24,836 bases of DNA from positions 1-24,836 of the forward strand of contig JBLHMP010000063.1 in the NCBI GenBank assembly GCA_047623555.1. Direction: 5' to 3'. The DNA is from NORP181 sp047623555. GTDB lineage: Bacteria; Pseudomonadota; Alphaproteobacteria; Rhodobacterales; Rhodobacteraceae. Positions 15,928-23,480 of this stretch are shown here, one piece after another (position 1 is the first letter of the stretch; every line of letters starts with the position of its first letter). The notes under the pieces were generated by a model, which did not search any database, was not told the DNA's origin, and worked only from the letters and a program-made list of their open reading frames with translations. The position numbers and the translations under genes were made by a program.

Positions 15928-16485
15928 CTAAAACGTCAGTACCCGGCTTTGTGTCACCAACATATCCAGCGGTTGATCGGTGGGTTCCAGCGGCAGATCA
16001 TCGGCCTCCTGTGCATCAAAGGCAAAGCCAATCGCCAGTGTCGGGCGGCGATGGCGCAGCCCCTCTAGCGTGCGGTCATAAAACCCGCCCCCATAGCCCA
16101 ACCTGCCGCCCTGCGCGTCAAACGCCACCAGCGGCACGATCAGGATTTCCGGCTCAATAAAATCATCAACCTCAGGGATCATCGCGCCAAACGGACCTGC
16201 TTTTAGCGCGCAATCCGGCTCCCATCGGGAAAACAGCAGCGGCAATCCCGCCGCCTGAATAACCGGCACAGCCACCCCCCCATGTGCTGCAGCCTCGGCC
16301 ATGGCGGGCAGCGGATCAATCTCGGTTCGGATGGGCATGTAGCCAGACAATGTCACACCGCGATAGCCTGCCAGAACTTCGGACAACAGGCCCGCAGCCC
16401 CCGGATAGCCTGCGTCAAAGGCTGCTTTGCGGCGCACAAATGCGGCCTTGCGGGCGGCGGCCTTGATGGCGACCAGACCGCTCAC
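15928..16485 (-). CDS. ygfA: 5-formyltetrahydrofolate cyclo-ligase
   Basis: A 185-residue cytoplasmic enzyme that converts 5-formyl-THF and ATP to 5,10-methenyl-THF, returning folate to the one-carbon pool. The ATP/folate motif LGYGGGFYDRTL is at 129-140, YMPIRTEIDPLP at 49-60 corresponds to the substrate loop, and a basic N-terminus (KAAARKAAFVRRK) is typical. The start is GTG at 16485, which overlaps the mgtE stop in the sequence GTGA; this tight overlap indicates translational coupling. In the 6S RNA (ssrS)-ygfA arrangement of gammaproteobacteria an RNA gene precedes ygfA; here mgtE abuts directly, so that arrangement is absent. Confidence 0.92.
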   Translation of the reverse strand: MSGLVAIKAAARKAAFVRRKAAFDAGYPGAAGLLSEVLAGYRGVTLSGYMPIRTEIDPLPAMAEAAAHGGVAVPVIQAAGLPLLFSRWEPDCALKAGPFGAMIPEVDDFIEPEILIVPLVAFDAQGGRLGYGGGFYDRTLEGLRHRRPTLAIGFAFDAQEADDLPLEPTDQPLDMLVTQSRVLTF

Positions 16486-17873
16486 ATCAGCACCAGCGTT
16501 GCCAGACCAAGGAAGGCAAAGAAACCGGTCACATCGGTAACCGTAGTCACAAACGTCCCCGACGCCAAAGCCGGATCAACTCCGATCCGTTCAAGCACAA
16601 CAGGAATGACGGTGCCAGCAAACGCCGCCGTCACCATGTTGATGATCAAAGCCGCGCCGATCACAACACCCAACATTGGCAAGCCGAACCACAATATACC
16701 AATGGTCCCCATCACCGATGCAAACACGACCCCGTTGAGCAACCCAACCAGCAATTCACGCCGGATCACCCGCCAGACGTTGGCATTTGTCAAATCTCTG
16801 GTTGCCAACGCACGCACCGCAACGGTCAGCGACTGCGTCCCGGCATTGCCCCCCATCGACGCAATAATGGGCATCAGGATGGCCAGAGACACCAGATTGG
16901 CGATGGTGTTTTCAAAATTGACAATCACCAGAGACGCCAAAATCGCCGAAACCAAATTAACGCAAAGCCACGGCAAACGTCGTTTACTGGTCTCAATGAC
17001 ACTGTCTGACAGCGCGCCTTCACCAACACCGGCAAGGCGCAGAATGTCCTCTTCGTGTTCTTCGTCCAGAACCACCATCGCGTCATCAATGGTAATCACC
17101 CCAACAAGACGGCCATCAGCGTCGACAACCGGTGCCGAAATCAGGTGATACTGGTTGAATGCGTAGGCCACATCGCCCTCGTCCTGATCGGCAGGGATGA
17201 CCTGAAACACCTCTTCGGCCAAATCCCTCAACGGCACGTCGCGCCGTGCACCCATCAGTTTGCCAAGAGTGACATTAGCCACCGGATGCAGGCGCGGATC
17301 AACCAGAACGACGTGGTAAAACTGTTCCGGCAGATCCGCAGAATTGCGCATCAGATCAATGGCCTGCCCAACAGTCCAATGCTCTGGGGCCATCACGACC
17401 TCGCGTTGCATCAATCGCCCGGCGGCGTTTTCCGGATAGGACAGCGCCTGTTCAACGGCAACACGATCGGCGTCTTCTAGTGCGCCCAGAATGGCCTCTT
17501 GCAGGGACTCGTCGAGATCTTCGACCAGATCGACAACATCGTCGCTTTCAAGTTCGCGCACCGCATCGGCCAGAACCTGCGGATGCAGCGTTTCGATGAT
17601 ATCTTCGCGAACGCTGTCGTTCAATTCTGTCAGGATTTCGCCATCAAAATCGGGTCCGTAAAGATGGATCAGCGGGGTCCGGTCAGCGACGTTAATCTGT
17701 TCAAGAAGGTCAGCGATATCAGCCGCGTGCAGCGGTTTCATCAAGGTGACTAGCAAATCGCGATTGTCACTGTCTACGGCGGCAAGGATTGCTGCGACCG
17801 TGCTGCGGTCCAGCGAATAGGCATCGTCGTCCCCAGGCGTCTCAGCCCGCTTTTGGTCAGAATCTTTCTTCAT
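16482..17873 (-). CDS. mgtE: Magnesium transporter MgtE
   Basis: A 463-residue Mg2+ channel/transporter. It has an N-terminal MgtE_N helical domain (about 20-140), two CBS domains (about 145-270, with HLISAPVVDADGRLVGVITIDD in the second) and a five-helix membrane domain. The membrane domain includes ASMGGNAGTQSLTVAVRALA and DPALASGTFVTTVTDVTGFF, the pore segment whose Asp binds Mg2+. In the family, Mg2+ binding by the cytosolic part closes the pore. The frame is open to 17942, but the ATG at 17873 has AAAGGGG six bases ahead and starts the conserved region, so the upstream 23 residues are dropped. It is divergent from guaD with 132 bases between them, too short for an M-box riboswitch, and none is visible. 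Confidence 0.93.
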   Translation of the reverse strand: MKKDSDQKRAETPGDDDAYSLDRSTVAAILAAVDSDNRDLLVTLMKPLHAADIADLLEQINVADRTPLIHLYGPDFDGEILTELNDSVREDIIETLHPQVLADAVRELESDDVVDLVEDLDESLQEAILGALEDADRVAVEQALSYPENAAGRLMQREVVMAPEHWTVGQAIDLMRNSADLPEQFYHVVLVDPRLHPVANVTLGKLMGARRDVPLRDLAEEVFQVIPADQDEGDVAYAFNQYHLISAPVVDADGRLVGVITIDDAMVVLDEEHEEDILRLAGVGEGALSDSVIETSKRRLPWLCVNLVSAILASLVIVNFENTIANLVSLAILMPIIASMGGNAGTQSLTVAVRALATRDLTNANVWRVIRRELLVGLLNGVVFASVMGTIGILWFGLPMLGVVIGAALIINMVTAAFAGTVIPVVLERIGVDPALASGTFVTTVTDVTGFFAFLGLATLVLM

Positions 17874-18005
17874 GCCCGGCCCCTTTGTGATTGACTGCAA
17901 AATAGAAGAAGCTGCTAACGAAAAACAATGACAATCGCCCAATTTACCTGCGGAAATCTGCGCTTTAGTCTAATGCACAGTTTCCCACAGTAAGGAAAAG
18001 ACCGC

Positions 18006-19295
18006 ATGACAGACGAAACAATCCTGAAAGGGCAGGTATTATCCTTTACCGGTTCGCCGTTTGATGGTGACCCGACCGACGCTGTTCGGCTGAACGAAGC
18101 TGTGGTGATCCGGGACGGGAGGATCATCAACGTCGGCGGTTTCGTGTCGCTGCGCGGGCGTTATGGTACTGCAAAGCTGGTAGATCACGGCAGTCGGATC
18201 ATCATGGCCGGATTTGTCGACGCGCATGTGCATTTCCCACAAACCGCGATGATTGCAAGCTGGGGCAAGCGGCTGATTGACTGGCTTAACAGCTATACGT
18301 TTCCCGAAGAAATGCTATTTGCCGATGCTGGGTATGCCACTGAAATAGCTGAGCGCTATCTGGATATCACCGCAGCCAACGGCACCACAACGATGTCCAG
18401 TTTCTGCACTATTCACCCCGAGAGCGTCGATGCGTTTTTCACCGCGGCACAGGCGCGCGGGCAACGGGTGATTGCGGGCAAAACCTGTATGGATCGCAAC
18501 GCGCCCGACGGGTTGCGCGATACGGCGCAAACTGGGTATGACCAAAGCCGGGCTTTGCTGAACCGTTGGCACGGGGTGGATCGGATCAGCTATGCCATCA
18601 CACCAAGATTTTCGCCGACATCAACGCCCGAGCAGCTCGAAGCGATGGGGGCGTTGTGGGCCGAGCACCCAAAGTGCCTGATGCAAACCCATCTTAGCGA
18701 ACAGCTCGACGAAATCGAGTGGGTTAAATCGCTGTACCCAACTGCGCGGGATTATCTGGATACTTATGAACAACACGGATTGCTGGGCAGTCGTGGGGTT
18801 TATGGCCACGCCATCCACCTTGAGGCGCGCGAGCGTGACCGACTGCGCGAAGTTGGCGCGGCGTTGGTGCATTGCCCGACCTCAAACACGTTCATCGGAT
18901 CAGGCCTGTTTGACATGGCCGGGTTGATGGCCGAAGGGCAACGCATTGGATTGGCCACCGACACTGGCGGCGGCTCATCGTTTTCAATGCTGCGCACCAT
19001 GGCCGCTGCCTATGAGATCGGCCAATTGCGCGGTACGCCGCTGCATCCGGCGCAATTGTTATGGCTGGCAACGGTTGGGTCGGCCACCGCCCTGCGCATG
19101 GACGATGTGATCGGCAATATCGCGGTGGGGATGGAGGCCGATCTGGTGGTACTTGACTTGGCTTCGACCCCTGCCATTGCCCAGCGCACAGCGCGATCCT
19201 CCAATATCTGGCAGGCAGTGTTCCCAACGATCATGATGGGCGATGATCGAGCGGTGAGTGAAGTCTGGATCAACGGCAAACGGCGCGCAAGTTAA
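18006..19295 (+). CDS. guaD: Guanine deaminase
   Basis: A 429-residue cytoplasmic amidohydrolase converting guanine to xanthine and ammonia. Zinc and catalytic residues are visible: VDAHVHFPQT (H74, H76), QTHLSEQ (H229, with E232 near), YGHAIHLE (H268) and ATDTGGG (D319). IDWLNSYTFPEE and SSFCTIHPES are guanine-deaminase-specific segments. AAGGAAAA precedes the ATG. Xanthine can then enter the xanthine dehydrogenase/urate route; those genes are not in the window. It faces a second purine deaminase gene (19416-20750). Confidence 0.93.
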   Translation: MTDETILKGQVLSFTGSPFDGDPTDAVRLNEAVVIRDGRIINVGGFVSLRGRYGTAKLVDHGSRIIMAGFVDAHVHFPQTAMIASWGKRLIDWLNSYTFPEEMLFADAGYATEIAERYLDITAANGTTTMSSFCTIHPESVDAFFTAAQARGQRVIAGKTCMDRNAPDGLRDTAQTGYDQSRALLNRWHGVDRISYAITPRFSPTSTPEQLEAMGALWAEHPKCLMQTHLSEQLDEIEWVKSLYPTARDYLDTYEQHGLLGSRGVYGHAIHLEARERDRLREVGAALVHCPTSNTFIGSGLFDMAGLMAEGQRIGLATDTGGGSSFSMLRTMAAAYEIGQLRGTPLHPAQLLWLATVGSATALRMDDVIGNIAVGMEADLVVLDLASTPAIAQRTARSSNIWQAVFPTIMMGDDRAVSEVWINGKRRAS

Positions 19296-19314
19296 AGCAC
19301 GCTTGCAGCGCGCG

Positions 19315-19336
19315 GCCTCCGGCGGAGGTATTTTTT
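19315..19336 (+). terminator. CCTCCGGCGGAGG palindrome acting as guaD terminator, copy 2
   Basis: The stem CCTCC / GGAGG around GGC is followed directly by TATTTTTT, 20 bases after the guaD stop codon. This fits a short intrinsic terminator and is also a copy of the element at 10576. Confidence 0.65.
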
Positions 19337-19380
19337 AACAAGAAGAAATAGGGGGCACGCCACCTACATTTCCAGTTTCC

Positions 19381-19401
19381 CTAAATATCCCCGCCGGAGG
19401 C
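19381..19401 (-). repeat. CCTCCGGCGG element, copy 3 (inverted)
   Basis: Read on the minus strand this is GCCTCCGGCGGGGATATTT. It differs from the copy at 19315 by two bases in 19 and lies in the opposite orientation. It follows the stop of the minus-strand deaminase gene and, with the copy at 19315, makes an inverted repeat of about 19 bases separated by 49 bases between two converging genes, well placed to end both transcripts. Confidence 0.65.
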
Positions 19402-19415
19402 ATTCTTTTGTAGCC

Positions 19416-20750
19416 TCAGCCAGCCAAAGCGCGCGCCAATGTGTTTTGGCGTTCTATGACTTTGGGCAAATCCAACGTGGTAATCTGTGCATCCGCCACG
19501 ACCTGACAGCCTTCGACAAACAGATGTTTGACGCGTGTGGGGCCCGCCAAAAGCAGTGCCGCCTTGTCCCAACTTCCGGCGCTTTCGATGCCCGATGTGT
19601 CCCAGATCGCGATATCCGCGCGTTTACCAACCGCCAGCCGCCCGCAATCTGGACGCCCCAAAACGTCAGCGCCACCGCGCGTGGCGATCTCAAGGGCTTC
19701 GCGCGCGCTCATGGCGTCGGCACCGTTGGCGACGCGTTGCAGCAACATGGATTGGCGAGCCTCGGCTATCAAATTGCCCGCATCGTTGCTCGCGGATCCG
19801 TCCACGCCCAACCCGACCGGCACCCCCGCATCCCGCAGGGCGCGCACTGGCGCAATACCGCTGCCCAGGCGACAGTTAGAACAAGGACAATGGGCAATGC
19901 CGGTGCGGCTTTGGGCGAACAGGCTGATTTCCTGCGCGTCCAGCTTGACGCAATGGGCGTGCCAAACGTCCGATCCGGTCCAGCCCAGATCTTCGGCATA
20001 TTGGCCGGGGCGGCAGCCGAATTTTTCTTGTGAATAGGCGATGTCTTCGTCGTTTTCCGCCAGATGGGTGTGCAGCATGACGCCTTTATCGCGCGCCAAA
20101 ATAGCAGTGTCGCGCATCAGATGGCGACTAACCGAAAACGGCGAACACGGCGCCAGGCCAACGCGGCACATCGAGCCTTCGGAGGCATCATGGAACGCGT
20201 CGATAACCCGGATTGAATCGGTTAAAATGGCGGCTTCGGCCTCGACCAGCATATCAGGTGGCAGGCCACCATCGCTTTCCCCGATGCTCATCGAACCACG
20301 TGTTGGGTGGAATCGCAGCCCAATTTCGGCGGCGGCGGCGATGGTATCATCCAGTCGCGCACCGTTGGGATAGAGGTACAAGTGGTCTGAACTGAGCGTG
20401 CACCCCGACAGCGCCAATTCGGCCAGCCCGGTCAGCGTTGAAATATACATTTCCTCGGGCCCAAAGCGCGACCAGATCGGATAAAGCGTTTGTAGCCAAC
20501 CAAACAGCAGCGCGTCCTGCCCGCCCGGCACGGCGCGGGTCAGAGTTTGGTACAGGTGATGATGCGTGTTCACCAACCCGGGCGTCACAACACAGCCGGT
20601 GGCCAGAACCGTTGTACCATTCGTGGTCAGATTCGCGCCAATTTCGGCAATCTGCCCACCCCGGATCAATATATCAGCACCGGACAATTCGCGCCGCGTG
20701 TCGTCCATCGTCAGAATAGTATCAGCATTTTTGATAAGTATTTCGGTCAT
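19416..20750 (-). CDS. 8-oxoguanine deaminase-type amidohydrolase
   Basis: A 444-residue cytoplasmic amidohydrolase of the AtzB/TrzN/8-oxoguanine deaminase group. Zinc and catalytic residues: VNTHHHLYQT (H63, H65), HTHLAEN (H229, E232), WHAHCVKL (H266) and GLGVDGSASND (D317). DHLYLYPNG, RGSMSIGESDGGLPPD, LAPCSPFSVS and CRLGSGIAPVR agree with the characterised 8-oxoguanine deaminases as I remember them, better than with s-triazine hydrolases. The predicted reaction is 8-oxoguanine to uric acid and ammonia, removing an oxidised base. The frame begins with GTG at 20765; the ATG at 20750 is preferred, although neither has a strong ribosome binding site. The facing gene is guanine deaminase, which supports a purine role. 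Confidence 0.87.
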   Translation of the reverse strand: MTEILIKNADTILTMDDTRRELSGADILIRGGQIAEIGANLTTNGTTVLATGCVVTPGLVNTHHHLYQTLTRAVPGGQDALLFGWLQTLYPIWSRFGPEEMYISTLTGLAELALSGCTLSSDHLYLYPNGARLDDTIAAAAEIGLRFHPTRGSMSIGESDGGLPPDMLVEAEAAILTDSIRVIDAFHDASEGSMCRVGLAPCSPFSVSRHLMRDTAILARDKGVMLHTHLAENDEDIAYSQEKFGCRPGQYAEDLGWTGSDVWHAHCVKLDAQEISLFAQSRTGIAHCPCSNCRLGSGIAPVRALRDAGVPVGLGVDGSASNDAGNLIAEARQSMLLQRVANGADAMSAREALEIATRGGADVLGRPDCGRLAVGKRADIAIWDTSGIESAGSWDKAALLLAGPTRVKHLFVEGCQVVADAQITTLDLPKVIERQNTLARALAG

Positions 20751-20874
20751 TTCTGGGCCCAGCACTTCGATATGGCCGCCTCATACGTGAAGTGTGAAGG
20801 GCACCGACGGAAAGCGAACAAAAGACTCGGTACGTTGTTAATCTAGCCGATTACAAGCCGCGTCTCAAGTTCGG

Positions 20875-21672
20875 TCAAAAATCGCGTAAAATGTCCAGCG
20901 CTGCCGCGTGCAGGGTGGCATTGGCCGCAGCCAAAGCCCGTCCGCCGTTATATGCAGGGCCGCCTTGCCAGTCGGTTACGATGCCACCGGCGGCCTCGAT
21001 CACACCAATCGGGCCTTGGATGTCATAGGCGTTTAGCCCGGCCTCGATCACCAGATCAATCTGCCCAGCGGCCAACAAAGCAAAGGCATAACAGTCCATG
21101 CCATACCGTGTCAGTTTGGCCTGTTCAGACACCGCCATAAACCCGGCGTGATCCTTGGATGTGCCAACTTCGGGGAAGGTTGTGAACAAATACGCCTCGT
21201 CGAGCGTCCCGATTGACCGGGTTATGAGGCGCGATGTACCCTGTGGGCCGGTCATCAATGCGGCACCTTGGCTTCCGAAAAACCGTTCACCTATATAGGG
21301 TTGGTCGATCATGCCTAACAATGGGCCGCTGTTGTCTGACACCGCGATCAACACACCCCATGTTGGGGTTCCGCTGATAAAGCCTCGGGTGCCATCAATC
21401 GGGTCCAACACCCAGGTGCGCCCGCTGGTGCCTGGAGATTGGCCGAATTCCTCGCCCCAGATCGCATCGTCGGGGCGATGAATGTCCAAAAGCGCGCGCA
21501 TCGCAGTTTCGGCGGCACGGTCGGCAATGGTGACAGGATCAAAGCCCTTGGCATCTTTGTTTTGCGCGCTCAAATCCGGCGAACGGAAATACGGCAAAAT
21601 GGCGACGCGGGCGGCGTCAGCCAACAGATGGGCGACCTCAAGATCAGTAAGCGCGGCAGAATTCATGCACAT
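20875..21672 (-). CDS. hisN: Histidinol-phosphatase, inositol-monophosphatase family
   Basis: A 265-residue Mg2+-dependent phosphatase. Metal-binding motifs are GEEFG (73-77), VLDPIDGTRGFISG (88-101) and AYDIQGPIGVIEAAGG (215-230, D217). The GTPTWGVLIA and DCYAFALLAAGQIDLV segments match the HisN subgroup that dephosphorylates histidinol phosphate in histidine biosynthesis, rather than SuhB/CysQ. Two in-frame ATG codons (21672 and 21666) are possible starts. Other histidine genes are not nearby, which is normal for alphaproteobacteria. It may also act on other phosphate monoesters. Confidence 0.87.
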   Translation of the reverse strand: MCMNSAALTDLEVAHLLADAARVAILPYFRSPDLSAQNKDAKGFDPVTIADRAAETAMRALLDIHRPDDAIWGEEFGQSPGTSGRTWVLDPIDGTRGFISGTPTWGVLIAVSDNSGPLLGMIDQPYIGERFFGSQGAALMTGPQGTSRLITRSIGTLDEAYLFTTFPEVGTSKDHAGFMAVSEQAKLTRYGMDCYAFALLAAGQIDLVIEAGLNAYDIQGPIGVIEAAGGIVTDWQGGPAYNGGRALAAANATLHAAALDILRDF

Positions 21673-21744
21673 CGAGTGCCATTCCGCCGCGCCAATTGCA
21701 AGCCGCAGTTCAATTTAAAAGTTCTCACCGAGATCCGAGTTTAG

Positions 21745-22116
21745 TCAGGCAACGTCGCTTAATACGCGCGCCAGTTCAAACAGGCGGCGACGCTGGTTTT
21801 CTGGGATCGAATAATATGAACGCACCAAATCAAGCGCCTCTTTATCCCCCATCAGATCAACCGGCATTGCGCTTTTCTCTGCGGCTTCCTTTTCTTTTTC
21901 ATCCAGACCTTCGAAAAAGAAATTGACGGGAACATCAAGAGCTTCGGCAATATCCCAAAGCCGCGAAGCACTGACCCGATTTGCACCGGTTTCATATTTC
22001 TGGATTTGCTGGAATTTGATACCAACTTGTTCGGCCAGCTGCTGTTGCGTCATACCGGTCAACCACCGTCGATGCCGGACGCGTTTGCCAACATGAACAT
22101 CTACTGGATGGGCCAT
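21745..22116 (-). CDS. PraR-like XRE-family transcriptional regulator
   Basis: A 123-residue DNA-binding protein. The helix-turn-helix (about 10-66) reads VGKRVRHRRWLTGMTQQQLA, then VGIKFQQIQKYETGANRVSASRLWDIAEALDVPVNFFFEG. This is the pattern of the alphaproteobacterial PraR/SinR-like group, whose members control biofilm, exopolysaccharide or quorum-sensing genes in rhizobia. A charged helix (DEKEKEAAEKS) and a C-terminal helical tail ending FELARVLSDVA follow. AGGAG lies six bases before the ATG. The gene has a long non-coding region upstream (22117-22474), so complex control is possible. Targets are unknown here. Confidence 0.88.
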   Translation of the reverse strand: MAHPVDVHVGKRVRHRRWLTGMTQQQLAEQVGIKFQQIQKYETGANRVSASRLWDIAEALDVPVNFFFEGLDEKEKEAAEKSAMPVDLMGDKEALDLVRSYYSIPENQRRRLFELARVLSDVA

Positions 22117-22332
22117 AATACTCTCCTTGTTTTTACTTTAAACAGCCCGTGATTACAAATACAGACTAGGGCACCTATTAACAGACGATCAGCTCGCCTG
22201 AGAATCCAACAATCCCCATTACCATTTCCGCAAACGCGCTACTGACGGAATACTAGAGGCTTTTTTGTTGTTTTCAAGCCGGTTGATTCAGCCCGTCCGC
22301 GAAGTAACCGTAAGTTGAATGCATATTATTTC

Positions 22333-22389
22333 AGCAGAGGTTGAAAAACAGGCAAATACCTGCGCCATATTCCGGGGTTTTCCTCTGCT
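22333..22389. other. Nested inverted repeat, candidate structured RNA
   Basis: The outer arms AGCAGAGG (22333-22340) and CCTCTGCT (22382-22389) pair perfectly. AAAA and TTTT just inside can extend the stem with a bulge. Inside is a second stem, CAGG / CCTG (22349-22352 and 22359-22362). No T-run follows immediately. It could be part of a small RNA, a terminator of the LysR transcript, or a leader structure. Confidence 0.4.
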
Positions 22390-22433
22390 TTATGAGGGAA
22401 AAATTGTCACGAATCATAGAATTAAATTTGGTC

Positions 22434-22448
22434 TTAAACAAATCTTAA
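22434..22448. promoter_or_regulatory. CtrA-like box TTAA-N7-TTAA
   Basis: TTAA at 22434-22437 and TTAA at 22445-22448 are separated by exactly seven bases and followed by C, matching the alphaproteobacterial CtrA full-site consensus. In Rhodobacteraceae CtrA controls motility, gene-transfer-agent and signalling genes. A leftward transcript starting near here would run into the structured region and then the PraR-like gene. A chance match in AT-rich DNA is possible. Confidence 0.4.
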
Positions 22449-22474
22449 CTTATTGATTCCTATTTGAAACCAAC

Positions 22475-23353
22475 CTAGCCCGCGACCTTCAGATGCGCGC
22501 GCGCCACAGCATGGAAGGAGTGGCGCAACAACGCGGCCAGCTCAGACACGATCTGATTGCCGCTATTGTCACCGTTATACAAGTTGATCATCTGCATAGG
22601 CAGATCGGGTAAATTTCCGCCATGGTCAATTGGCGCCAAATAGGGGGCTTCGGTGCCCTCTAAAACCGCGTGTATCGCCAGATCTGCGCTGACAGTGGCC
22701 TCAATTGTGCGGTCTGATTCGGTGTCGACCATCATTTCCCACGGAATTTCCGCCGCGTCCAGCGCCGCAATAACCTTGGGACGGAAAAGGCAGTGGCGGC
22801 AAAACGCAAGCCGCAACGGTCGCTGACGCCAAACCGATCCGTCCGGGGCGCCAATCCAGTGCAAGGGGCGTTCTGCAATGGTTTCGCAATCAGGGTTTCC
22901 CGACGATTCAGTGGTCAGGATCAGGTCACATTCGCCTTTGGAAAACTGCTCTTTTAGGGCACGGCTAAACGACGAAATCAGCTCAACCTTCACCCGGGGG
23001 TACGCCGCGTTGAACCGTTGTAGAACCCGCGGAATAACCGGATAAACGATGTCATGCGGTACGCCCAATACAACATGGCCTTCAAAGGCCTGATGGGTCA
23101 ACCGCCCGATCACCTCGTCATTCAGGGCTATCATCCGGCGGGCATAACCCAACAACTGATCACCTGATGCGGTCAGCGCAATTGTGCGCCCCGACCGGTC
23201 CAGCAATTCCAGCCCCAACAGCGTCTCAAGTCGTTTCATCTGCATGGAAACCGCCGATTGTGTCAGGTGCAGAAACCCCGCGGCGCGCGTCACCCCGCCT
23301 GAATCCGCTACTGCAACGAAAGACCGCAGCGTGGTTATGTCCAAATTCCGCAT
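22475..23353 (-). CDS. LysR-family regulator divergent from a DUF1127 gene
   Basis: A 292-residue LysR-type transcription factor. The N-terminal winged helix-turn-helix contains LDITTLRSFVAVADSGGVTRAAGFLHLTQSAVSMQMKRLE (split here by family convention into recognition helix and linker), and the effector domain opens with GHVVLGVPHDIVYPVIPRVL. This is the LrhA/HexA-like branch that is common beside DUF1127 genes in roseobacters. The frame starts with GTG ATG ATG; I chose the ATG at 23353 because AAGGA then lies eight bases upstream. A dyad TTGAT-N7-ATCAA covers that ribosome binding site, so autoregulation is plausible. The effector is unknown. Confidence 0.88.
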   Translation of the reverse strand: MRNLDITTLRSFVAVADSGGVTRAAGFLHLTQSAVSMQMKRLETLLGLELLDRSGRTIALTASGDQLLGYARRMIALNDEVIGRLTHQAFEGHVVLGVPHDIVYPVIPRVLQRFNAAYPRVKVELISSFSRALKEQFSKGECDLILTTESSGNPDCETIAERPLHWIGAPDGSVWRQRPLRLAFCRHCLFRPKVIAALDAAEIPWEMMVDTESDRTIEATVSADLAIHAVLEGTEAPYLAPIDHGGNLPDLPMQMINLYNGDNSGNQIVSELAALLRHSFHAVARAHLKVAG

Positions 23354-23364
23354 CATCACAATCC

Positions 23365-23381
23365 TTGATGGTTCATATCAA
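23365..23381. promoter_or_regulatory. Candidate LysR operator
   Basis: The dyad TTGAT-N7-ATCAA (17 bases) lies between the LysR gene and the DUF1127 gene and overlaps the LysR ribosome binding site. Four bases on, AAAAAC-ATTC-GTTTTT (23380-23395) is a second perfect inverted repeat. The position fits a LysR-type operator; binding is inferred. Confidence 0.45.
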
Positions 23382-23398
23382 AAACATTCGTTTTTCAA

Positions 23399-23454
23399 AT
23401 GGATCATATTCCGCCATATACATCAAGGAAAATGATCGAAACGGAATGATCCAT
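23399..23454. promoter_or_regulatory. Long imperfect inverted repeat upstream of the DUF1127 gene
   Basis: The arm ATGGATCATATTCCG (23399-23413) pairs with CGGAATGATCCAT (23442-23454): 13 base pairs with a two-base bulge, around a 28-base interior. It ends 26 bases before the DUF1127 start. As DNA it may be two half-sites bound by looping regulators; as RNA it could fold in the leader and affect translation. Confidence 0.5.
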
Positions 23455-23480
23455 CACAAATACTGGAAAGGACAAGACCT

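Larger units (their letters stand above)
22117..22474. other. 358-bp non-coding region with several possible RNA structures
   Basis: No protein gene is supported on either strand. The region is AT-rich compared with its neighbours. It contains a nested hairpin (22333-22389), a competing dyad TTTTCCTC / GAGGGAAAA (22378-22385 and 22394-22402) that shares bases with it, and a CtrA-like box (22434-22448). It is the upstream region of the PraR-like gene and lies directly downstream of the LysR gene, all on the minus strand. A long leader or a small RNA are both possible. Confidence 0.5.

Noticed and set aside
17874..18005. M-box or other Mg2+ riboswitch ahead of mgtE
   Set aside because: The divergent gap is only 132 bases, the mgtE leader would be shorter, and no conserved M-box pattern is visible.
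22324..22412. 28-codon minus-strand ORF in the non-coding region (MIRDNFSLIKQ...)
   Set aside because: No ribosome binding site and no resemblance to a known peptide; it simply crosses the inverted repeat.
23365..23381. FNR box
   Set aside because: The half-sites TTGAT and ATCAA are correct but the spacer is seven bases, whereas FNR sites need four; read instead as a LysR-type dyad.
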